Assembly: GCA_002633005.1 (NCBI GenBank)
Contig: NMRA01000712.1
Location: 136,602 to 188,053 of the forward strand
Reading direction: 5' to 3'
Origin: Phoronis australis
Taxonomy: Eukaryota; Phoronida; Phoronidae
DNA length: 51,452 bases
This document shows positions 24,155-32,578 of this stretch, piece by piece. Both the position numbers and the translations under genes were made by a program. How positions within the stretch are numbered: the stretch's first letter is position 1; the number at the start of each line of letters is the position of its first letter. The notes under the pieces are model-generated. The model was given only the letters and a program-made list of their open reading frames with translations. It had not been told where the DNA came from and ran no database searches.

Positions 24155-24890
24155 TTAGATGTGGTCGCATCTCTGTCCGGACGTCCGGCGTCCACAGCTG
24201 TATCTCTTAAACCCCTCACAGGATCTTAATGAGATTTGGCAGATGTGTTCTTATGAAGCTGACGACGGACGGCGACGAGTTTCGGACCTCTCCGACTACC
24301 GGTATGCCCCCTAGTGGCAATTGTAGTTTTTTCTGCTTACCTCTGTATCTTCGGAGGTCCTCAACGGATTTTCATATAATTTGGCAGTTAGGCATCTATT
24401 AGTGAGGTGATGCCATCCTCCCGTTTTCGGTCGGATTCGAGGTACTTTGGGCCATCCAGTGGCCATTTTTACTGTTTTCGAGTCTTGTTATTTGGCATCT
24501 GCCTCTCTGTCAACCAAACCACTCTAAGGATGGCTGTGGAAATTGGCATGTCGGTTCCTAATGTGAAGAGGAAGTCTGACGATGATTTTCCGACGACTTT
24601 ATCTACTGTAGCGCCTCTTAGTGGCATTTATGTTTTTTTTGCGCCTATAGCCTGTTAGTGGCAATATATTTTTTCGTTTTCCTCTGTTTCACAGAAGTTC
24701 CTTGACGGATTTTTTTGAAATTTGGTAAATACCTTTGATGACACATACATGTTTTCGGATGGATTCGACGTATTTTTCGCCATCTATTGGCCATTTTTAT
24801 GTTCTAAAATAAACACCCGTAGAAGCAAACCGTTAGCGGTGCATTCGTGGTCGCATTTCAACGCTCCGCGTTGCTCATGTTTGTTGAATA
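24155..24890 (+). repeat. CTAGTGGC-phrase repeat, copy 2
   Basis: A compact 0.74-kb copy of the element at 17.0-18.65 kb. It has the same opening (GCATCTCTGTCCGGACGTCC), the same order of phrases (CCCCTAGTGGCAATTGTAG, GAGGTCCTCAACGG, TGGCCATTTTTACTGTTTTC) and the same end (CGCATTTCAACGCTCCGCGT). It shows the minimal unit that is internally expanded in copy 1. Confidence 0.8.
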
Positions 24891-25920
24891 GTGATTGGGG
24901 TAATTTACTAATCGCGTGGCATATTTTCATGCAAAGTCTTAGTAATCATTTTCATGTGTGAAAATGTTCCTGCAACCTGTATTTGCGATACATTGCACTT
25001 CGCACAGATTTTTAGAGGTGACGCTTCCAGTTTTTGAAAGCGAAGGTTTGTTTTGGTTACTTAAAAGTACTCCCTAATATTTTTTTATTCATGTCATCCA
25101 CTCTTAGATTGAATGAAATTCTTATAATCCTAACTGAATAGCCAATACTCGATCAACTGTTTCTGAAAGAGTTTTAATTGATAGAAAACTTCACCCAACG
25201 ATTCCCTAATGAGATCGCTTATATGGTGTTATCTAAAGAAATTCGTTTATGGTGATTTGGGGGAATAAAAGTTATTAAAATTAACAAGAGGTTGAAGTTT
25301 ATAAAAATTAGGTGAGCCTATCTTTATTTTTGGAGCCAAGAATTTTTGAGTATCAGTAACAAAATCTATCCTACCCTAATCTTGTGTCTAGGTGCAGCCG
25401 AGTCGGTCCGGATGAAGACCGACGTTCGACTTAACACTCTCCCACGAATTCCAAGAAACCTCACTTAATAAGGCAACTGTGCTTTGTCGTGTAGTTTCTA
25501 CCTAGATGCCCACTTGAACGGGCAGGCCGGGTGTTGCAGTATTTTGTATTGTTACCACCATCACCACCAGCACTTCATCACTACCAATATAACTGCTATT
25601 ACAGTTGGTACTGCCTGGATACAGAATCCATTAGTCACCGCCAAAGTTATTCATTGCATGCGAAATTGTGGTAGTTAGTTGCACGTGATTCAAACTGAAG
25701 AGACTGCACGAAACTTGCACATTCGTCACTTTCACCATCACAGCCATAAAGGCACAAGTCACATAAAAGTTTCATGGCCGATCCGATGAGTTTCCGGAAG
25801 CCTGTTCAGTATCATGGTGAGCGCTCGCGAGCTCTCTTCGACAACTTTTAGTCAGCGGAATCTCACGTGCATTCGCAATCCCTCTCTATAGCTCATTTGC
25901 TTAGAAGTCCATAATAAGCA
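24891..25920. other. Spacer; nothing supported
   Basis: No gene or repeat recognised. An ATG|GTGAGC junction at 25814-25816 was considered as a first exon for cofilin gene B but is weaker than the one at 29917. Confidence 0.35.
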
Positions 25921-26236
25921 AGGGCGGATCCAGGATTTTGAGTTGGGGGTGGGGGCAGGGCACAGGAATAACCAAAATTTGGCAGACGCCCCCGCCCAGC
26001 CTAAAGCGTGGGGATGCAGGAGTCTCGAATTTTTGGGGATTGCTGACCTGTTAACTAAAAAAAAACGGTAAACGGGGTTTATTCAGGCCTATGCATTGTT
26101 TATTCACCCCCCGAGCCCCGTGGTTGCGCGCGTGTGCTAGTCAGCAATTCGCACCCGGACTCCCAAATGGTATCTGGTAGAATTTTAGGGGCCAGCATGG
26201 CCCCCTTGGTCCCCCCTAAATCCGCATCTGATAGGT
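25921..26236 (+). repeat. GGATCCAGGATTT dispersed repeat, copy 2
   Basis: It starts AGGGCGGATCCAGGATTTTG and then GTTGGGGGTGGGGGCAGGG. It ends in CCCCCCTAAATCCGCATCTG, roughly the complement of its start, so the element may have short inverted ends. It shares its start, the AGTCAGCAATTCGCACCC-like middle and the C-rich end with 4.45-4.63 kb. Confidence 0.7.
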
Positions 26237-26559
26237 GCCTTTTTGTTTGTTTCATGTGACCTCCGAAAAGTCACAGGTGTGGTTTGATTTCAGTCTTAGG
26301 CTTATCGAAGTTCCTTAAGGTCGAATTGTAAAACTTGTCCCCAGCCGAGTGCACTGTTGAGAATGGATTTCGTGGACGCAATTTTGGAAGTAAAGCGAGC
26401 GTATTTGGCGTTCAACGGCTCATCAAGCTCTCACTAAGGCGAGTACTTGCGCTCTCTCTCTCAATCACAGAATATTGGCAGATAACAGGTGATGTCGACT
26501 AGGGATTGCTCAATGTCATGTGGTTTAGGCCTACTGACCAATGTCAAATCATGCACGTA
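26237..26559. other. Spacer; nothing supported
   Basis: Only a 24-codon plus-strand frame near 26362 and low-information sequence are seen. Confidence 0.3.
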
Positions 26560-26816
26560 CCCAGCCTGAAAATGGGGGGCTCGAACTTTTGAGAATGTGC
26601 ACCTTTCACTGAGATTCACGGGGTACGTTCAAAGATATGAATTGTGCATTCGCCGAATTTTGATAGTTCCTACCTTTTAAGTGAACTTTTGTCTCGCCCT
26701 CTACTTTTTTTCGGAATATAATTTTTGTTTCTCTGAGGCGGACCTTTTTGCTCACTTCTTCGAATGGGGAGAGGGCTCCTTGGAGCCCCCCCAAGCCTCC
26801 CATGTGTGCGCGCATG
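26560..26816. repeat. Dispersed repeat pair, copy 1
   Basis: It shares with 27.27-27.49 kb, in order: GGGCTCGAA, TGAGAATGTG, ACGGGGTACGTTCA, GTGCATTCGCCGAA, TTAAGTGAACTTTTGTCTCG, TTTGTTTCTCTGAGG, GGACCTTTTTGC and a CCCCCC run before TGTGTGCGCGCATGC. The matching minus-strand frames (…KKVRLRETK and …KKVPLRETK) are shadows. Confidence 0.8.
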
Positions 26817-27269
26817 CAAATAGTCAGCCGACGTCAACGACCATCACCCGATGAATATGGCAGATCGTTAGTGCCGTAACACTTTGTACACGATCGTCTG
26901 CTTTTTGTTGTCGGGGTAGTCGAGGATTTCCGTTACCTCGAATTCGATAGTCGCCCTGTCTTATGCTTGGCCATCGGGTTTAAGATAACTCATTCCGACG
27001 GTCATCGTCCGCATGCGACTTGTGTGTACTAAGCTGAGCTTCATCCTTCTCTTCACGCCTGTGTGTGCACTAAGCCTTAGTTTATGCTTTTGTCGTGCAT
27101 GTCAGTTCCAAAACTTGAGGAAAAATTTCTGCTGCTCGTATCTTGCTATGATACAAACTGCATCTCGGTGAATTGTGAGGTAGGTACGCTTTCATTTTAT
27201 GTCCGAATCGAAAGGCAATTTCACATTAAATTGCAAATTAAATTGATCCGCTCCATGCGTGCACCCTGA

Positions 27270-27490
27270 CTAAAATATAAGAGGGCTCGAATTTTTAAGA
27301 ATGTGGACATTTTCCTAAAAAACGGGGTATGTTCAGAGCTATAAACTGTGCATCCGCCGAATCCATGCCTTTTTAGTGAACTTTTATCTCGTTTTCTCGG
27401 ACTTTTGTTTCTCTGAGGGGGACCTTTTTGCCGACTTCAGCAAATTTGGGGACTCGTTCGAGCCCCCCCCCCTGGGTGTGCGCATGCGCT
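27270..27490. repeat. Dispersed repeat pair, copy 2
   Basis: Same ordered blocks as 26.56-26.82 kb with about 20-25% differences, in the same orientation, 0.7 kb apart. It lies just left of the Kolobok-like element. Confidence 0.8.
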
Positions 27491-27681
27491 AAACACTTGT
27501 TATAACTTAGTGTCCATTGCTTCGCTTTCCGACTAAAACTTGGCAGGCGGGAAGGCACTTGCAGCAAGAACGCTTCATTTCCAGTGTGCACACGTAGAAA
27601 TTTGTCTGAAATGTACACGTTAAGCCCAATAGATTAAATGGGTTGCCTGATATTGATATGTGTCCTATGTTCATTTGTTAA

Positions 27682-27945
27682 AGGCGAAGGCAACCTTTTT
27701 CATGTCACTTTTAGCAAAAACAAGGTCTGTTGATTATCACAGACATTTTTTTTACTTAATTACAACTTTTCGTAAATTAATTAATTTCTCGTCCTCTACT
27801 CCGGAAGTGACGTTTTGGGAGGCAAGAATTTCGCGGCAATTTCTTTTCATGCAGTCTGACTGTGAGAGCAGTCGAGTCAGTCATTGTCCTACCTCTGTTG
27901 TGATAAGTTCGGTCGTCGTTTGCTTTTGTTTACGAGTCAGTCAAC
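27682..27945 (+). repeat. Left terminal inverted repeat of the Kolobok-like element
   Basis: It pairs with 28727-28980. It contains CTCCGGAAGTGACG and runs up to the start codon of the THAP relic, so the promoter and 5' UTR of the transposase gene probably lay within the inverted repeat. Confidence 0.8.
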
Positions 27946-28690
27946 ATGCCACCCTGTTGCTACGTACCAGGATGTACTCATTATCGTCACAGACGCGCTT
28001 TGGGTACCTTGCATCGCTTTCCGAAGGATGACACACTTCGCCGTACTTGGCTAGCTCGCTCGTGTGAAGAACGCAGGCGCTACCCGTTCACGCAACGTAC
28101 AAAGCAGTGGCAAGCATTTTCAGCCGTCAGATTACGACAGAGACATGTACGGTGAATTGATGAAGGTCCCTGCGAAACAACGCCTGAAAAAGGGTTGCAT
28201 ACCGTCGCTGTTGATTCCCGGCAGTGTCCCGTCGCCACCCCCGAGAAGTGCGTTTTTGAAGCGAGAAGCCTCGCGAGCTGTGGCCACTATATACAGGCAC
28301 TTCATCTACTGTAACCCATGCCTCCGAACGTACCCCATAGTGTGCAATTCCAGGAACTAGTAGTGATTCCCCGTGTGCTGTTGTCTCTAGCCCAGAGCCT
28401 GTACGCAGCCCTGCAGCGATGTTCAGTAGTGGGAGTGAATACAGGCCCAGTTTGACACCCATTGAAAAGAACAGTTCGTCATATAATGAACAGATCGATG
28501 AGCCTAAGTTTGATAAGTTTATTGTTAACTTGTATTGAAGCTATTTAGAATGTGCCACGTGTGTGACGAGGGAGTCGCACGGCGGGATGTAAGCAGTTTG
28601 AGTGCCCAAGTCACCATCCACTGGGAGTGTGTCGCGGGACACTCGGGCAAGTGGGACAGTTCTTACTCTGTACGTGAGACGATAATGAGT
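27946..28690 (+). pseudogene. THAP-domain transposase relic (frameshifted)
   Basis: ATG at 27946 opens with PPCCYVPGCTHYRHRRA, then LHRFPKDDTLRRTWLARS: the first two zinc-binding Cys, the F-P and the invariant Trp of a THAP zinc finger. The match then moves to another frame near 28060-28090 and continues KHFQPSDYDRD and RLKKGCIPSLLIPG, the domain's second half. The Cys of the final Cys-x2-His is lost, with His kept in GKHF. More coding-like sequence follows in a third frame (SPEPVRSPAAMFSSGSEYRP to a stop at 28536), then a shift back with CHVCDEGV and IHWECVAGHSGKW, resembling the Cys/His/Trp region after THAP in such transposases. At least three frame changes make it a pseudogene. In a live element the THAP domain would bind the transposon ends. 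Confidence 0.78.
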
Positions 28691-28726
28691 ACATCTCGGT
28701 AGGCAGCAACAGGATGTCATGTTGAC

Positions 28727-28980
28727 TGACTCGTTAACAAAAGCAAACGACGACCGAACTTATTACAACCGAGGTAGAACAATGACTGACTAGGCTGCTC
28801 TCACAGTCAGACTAAAAAGAAATTGGCGCGAAATTCTTGCCTCCCAAAACGTAACTTCCGGAGTAGACGACGAGTAATTAATTAAATTACGAAAAGCTTT
28901 AAATAAGTGAAAAATATGTCTGGGATAATCATCGAACTCTATTTTGCTAAAAATGACATGAAAAAAGATTGCCTTCGCCT
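28727..28980 (-). repeat. Right terminal inverted repeat of the Kolobok-like element
   Basis: Reverse complement of the left arm with scattered substitutions and small gaps, ending at TTGCCTTCGCCT followed by TTAA. Confidence 0.8.
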
Positions 28981-28984
28981 TTAA

Positions 28985-29916
28985 GAACAAGATTTGTTTA
29001 AAAGTGCCATGTGACAAATACAATCCTACTTAATTTTCAAGTACCGAAAATTCGTCAGATAAGGAGACTATAAGTGAATTTTAAATTGTCTCTTTCAAAA
29101 ATAAGTAAGCATCCGAAAGTTATTGTTTTTCAGTCTCAAGTTCTGTAACGTAAACTACCACCACAGAACGTTTTCAAAATTTGCTAACATTCACGACGTT
29201 AGAAGACCAGCTGAAAAATATAGAAGGGCTTATTCCTGAAATTCATTTTGTCCCGACTTGGCTTGATAATACTCTTGTGTATGTATAATTTGCGTAAATG
29301 TTAGAAGCATCCTTGGCATGCTTATAGTACATCCCGTCGAAGCTAGAAATATGGTTATTGTCATACAGCTTCATAAAAAATAAATAAGGCTGTGGAAGTT
29401 AAGTACCGCTCAGAAATAGTCTGCAGATCCTTGTTAACTGTGCTTCTCGTGCTCATTATTGAATTCACTTTTGTAGGTTAACTGCATGCTCTTCTGTTTC
29501 TCAATAATCTACAGCAGTGAAGGTATGATGTGGTGTGGTATGGTATTGTATGTTATGGTATGCATATGGCATGGCATGCAGTTATAAGTTCAAGTTCTGG
29601 CTATTTTTTCAGTGTTGTGAGGCGCTTGCTTTAGAGGCCGGGGGTACTCGACCCATTTTTTACAGTGTGCCGTTGAACCCGTCTTTTTAGAGTCGACGTA
29701 TTATAAAACGCCATCCGTAAGTTCATGAGTTTGGACATTTGAAGAGCCCCTGTCGTAATGTTTTATCCTTAACATAATTTTTTGTAAAGAGTGTCAGTCC
29801 TACGAGAAATGTTCACTTACTGTGAAACTTAAAAAAATAGTGCCTTGTTTTGCACTGTAATATCATATCGACCTCTTCTGTATTTTTTGTTCTTAACCTA
29901 TTAAGTGAATCCTGAT
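28985..29916. other. Spacer; short ATG-rich stretch
   Basis: No gene. A TATGG-rich microsatellite-like patch (about 29525-29580) contains several ATG|GT junctions but no coding frame. Confidence 0.35.
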
Positions 29917-29919
29917 ATG
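29917..29919 (+). CDS. Candidate one-codon first coding exon of cofilin gene B
   Basis: ATG followed immediately by gtaagc, with G at -3, 2.5 kb upstream of gene B exon 2. Gene B needs a phase-0 exon ending in ATG because exon 2 begins ACG TCT GGG. This is the best junction close upstream, but short motifs like this also arise by chance. Confidence 0.22.
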
Positions 29920-31467
29920 GTAAGCACTCGTATCTTAGTTGATGAACTTAACTTTTACCACGGTTCGTCATTGCACATAGATTCTCCAGGAAAAATACTT
30001 ATTGTGGTAGTAACCAAAAACGTCGGAAATAAGCAGCGGTGCCTTCAGCGGTGTGCGCGGTGCCAATATTTCCAATTTATTTCGATATCCTCTTTTGCCA
30101 ACTTTGTGTGCATGTGATTTTGCAACGAATGATGCATGGTATCGCTGATGTTTGGATTGAAATCTCTCAGTTTTCAATTTTCAATTAGTTAATCGCCTGT
30201 GTTAGTTTCTCACGGAATTCTGTCGTCAACTGTCCAAAGATGCGACCACCACTGCAGAAAAATGTTTCCCAACATTCACTGTTTTTCAAAAAGTTCTCAT
30301 GTTGGGTGATCACTGTGTAAAGCAATATTGAAGTTGGTCCTCTGCAGGTACACTTGAATCTGGCGCCAATGTGTATTCATCTGCATTAAGCGTGTTATGT
30401 GTAAGTGGCAATATTTGTCTCTTCTGTCAAGTCGAAATCAACCTCTGCGGAAATTGCTCCCTGGACATTCAGTGAAGGACAAGTTTAATCTGCTTCCAGG
30501 TTATCGCTCCCATACCTAATATCTTTGGTGAAGACATTGTGGTCAAAAGGAAAGAAACATATTTGAAGTATACGAATTGCCTTATTTCGCGGTGTTGAAC
30601 GCCTGGAGAATGCTCATCCAAACAACGCAGCTAGCGGCTATGACACGTACAATTTTCCTTTGGGCAAATTGGTACATGTTGCCGCAGAGTTGTAGACAAT
30701 ATCGATAACTTGCCTCTTGTGAATGGAGTGTTGTTGTAATGTGATGTGATGGAATACCATGTTCTCTTGCGTGTTCAGTATCAGCTAACGTCTATCCTTA
30801 ACATGGTGTGTTGTCCATGGAGTGCACCGTACACAAACTTCCTGGCTGACTTTCAACGAGTTGGTGAACAAGACTAACGTGATCCAGATAGCGAAGGAGC
30901 AAATGTATCTGAATTTGAAAAGCCTTTAGTTTGACACTGATGTAGGCGAGGTACCGTTCGTGAAGCCAAGGGTGATGACAGTGTCTACGCGGACAGAAAC
31001 GTTGCTCTCTGGTTACTTTCCTAACTCTGGATGTTTCCTTTTTTGCCGTAATATTCCTGGTTTTTGCATGTTCTTTGTCTGTTTGAAAGGCTATCTAGTG
31101 CGAAGGAATTTGTGTTTTTTCATTAGAATACCACAAGGATTTGCACCTTTGTGGTGTTGAAACCAACTGATCTTGCAAGATTTTGTATAGCAAGACACTA
31201 TATCGACATGGATCGTTTGGGCCAGTCTGTCTCGGTGATTTCGTTTCAATGCCAAATGGATGGGAAAATTCAGCTTTTGCAATTATGTCGTAAGCAAGAC
31301 GTTTGACGTCACATGTTGCCAACTCATGCCACACTTTTTCCATTGACTAGCCATAGTTCTTTTTCCGTACTAATTCTACTAGACCTTGGTCACATTGAGG
31401 ACATACGTGTGTGCTGGTAAACCGGGTTCTCTTCTTTCTCTGAACTAGGACACGTCACTTCGAATAG

Positions 31468-31785
31468 ATGCTCTGGAGATTTATATCGATCTACCTGACT
31501 TTCCTCTTATTTTCCTTTGTAACAGGGAACCATTTCTGTGAAGCTAGTATTCAAACATTTACGTATTGGTATTGGTGCCCCACGTTGGTGCAAGACGCCT
31601 ACTGTGAACGCTTGTTTGCCCTCAAAACACGTACATTTTTATATAAACTGCAGTTGGTAATTGTCACAGGGATCTCGTATTTTGAAAGCAAGTTTCCACC
31701 ACTGTACAACGGCATTCAGGTGTTCACAAAATCCATGACCCCGTATACGCGACGGGTGCCCGGTAAATTTGTAAAAGATTTCCAA
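31468..31785 (+). CDS. Possible small secreted protein (unverified)
   Basis: This 105-codon frame starts MLWRFISIYLTFLLFSFVTG, which looks like a signal peptide with a Cys-poor hydrophobic core. A region with Cys at about 24, 42 and 51 and aromatic-rich TFTYWYWCPTL follows, then a basic tail ending GKFVKDFQ. The stop TAA is part of an AATAAA. I recognise no family. It lies between the proposed exon 1 and exon 2 of gene B. It may be chance, as comparable open frames occur in nearby repeats. Confidence 0.15.
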
Positions 31786-31817
31786 TAAAATTTGAAAGTA
31801 TAAAATTGCTTATCACG

Positions 31818-31912
31818 GTCTGATATAACGTGCCCGTATTTTGAGAACCAGTTTTCTCCACTGAATAACGGGCATAAACTGGTTCTCAAAATACGGGCAC
31901 GTTGTATCAGAC
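31818..31912. repeat. Near-perfect palindrome, 37-bp arms
   Basis: Arms at 31818-31854 and 31876-31912 match at 36 of 37 positions (GTCTGATATAACGTGCCCGT onward) around a 21-nt loop. Another partial arm (GCGGGCACGTTATGTCACAC) follows at 31921. The same arm core and loop occur at 1.47 kb, and a fragment (CAGATATAACGTGCCTGCG) at 17.06 kb, so this is a dispersed family. Confidence 0.9.
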
Positions 31913-31929
31913 TATAAAATGCGGGCACG

Positions 31930-32442
31930 TTATGTCACACTATTGCCACCGTTAATGCATTTCTCTTCAACCATAATGATCGTCTTTTGGACTCTTAAAA
32001 ATCAAAGCCATTTGGAGATGCAATTGTAGTTATAAAATCCACTTTGTTATTGCATAAAGTCACTAAGCCTACGTCTACCATGGCGGTACACTACCATGTA
32101 TACTAGATAAACTTTGGAACGTTCTTGCATTCACGTTATTTTGTGATGTGTTACTTCATTGACTCTTCTAATTTCCCTTGGTGTGAGCATTTCATTTCAC
32201 CTTATCCACAAAAAATCTTTCATTATAAAGAGACATCTCTCTCTTAATTTACATACGCCGTTCTTCTTTCACGAGCGATTCTTTTTGTCAGCACACTGTA
32301 GGTCCCAAGAAAGGTTTTAAAGATTGAGAGAGAAAAATTGTGTTGACGTCATGAGAAAAGAGCTTTGGAAAAAATAAAACTGGCATGCTGCTGAGTAAAA
32401 GTAAACATATTTTGATGTTCTGTTTTTATTGATTTGTTGTAG
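31930..32442 (+). other. Sequence before gene B exon 2; nothing seen
   Basis: AT-rich sequence ending in the acceptor tttgttgtag of gene B exon 2. Confidence 0.35.
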
Positions 32443-32578
32443 ACGTCTGGGGTATCAGTCAGGCCAGAATGTGTGACAGAATTTGAGGCCATAAAGCTAC
32501 GCAAAAAAGGAAGATATGTGATTTATGCAATTGGGAAAGATCTTCGAGAAATCGGAATTGAAAGCATCGGATCTAGAG
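32443..32578 (+). CDS. Gene B exon 2
   Basis: The acceptor tttgttgtag ends at 32442 and the donor is gtatta at 32579. The exon is 136 nt, phase 0 to 1. It encodes TSGVSVRPECVTEFEAIKL to ESIGSR. Confidence 0.9.

Larger units (their letters stand above)
27678..28984 (+). mobile_element. Kolobok-like DNA transposon relic with long terminal inverted repeats
   Basis: The 1307-bp element is bounded by TTAA on both sides (27678-27681 and 28981-28984). Just inside, AGGCGAAGGCAA is mirrored by TTGCCTTCGCCT after one mismatch. The inverted ends are about 265-270 bp long (27682 to about 27945 and about 28727-28980) and about 85-90% matched, including GTCTGACTGTGAGAGCAG, TTCGGTCGTCGTTTGCTTTT and the AACGT/GACGT variants of the CTTCCGG block. 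Between them lies a broken THAP-domain gene. TTAA target sites plus a THAP transposase are the hallmarks of the Kolobok superfamily. The catalytic part of a transposase is missing, so the copy is non-autonomous or internally deleted. Confidence 0.75.

Noticed and set aside
25814-25816. ATG|GTGAGC as first exon of cofilin gene B
   Set aside because: Possible, but further away and less like the gene A exon than the junction at 29917. No support either way.
31716-31790. Minus-strand VMDFVNT as the missing BRWD bromodomain 2 exon
   Set aside because: Only the M-D-F matches, a stop follows within a few codons and there is no suitable splice pair.
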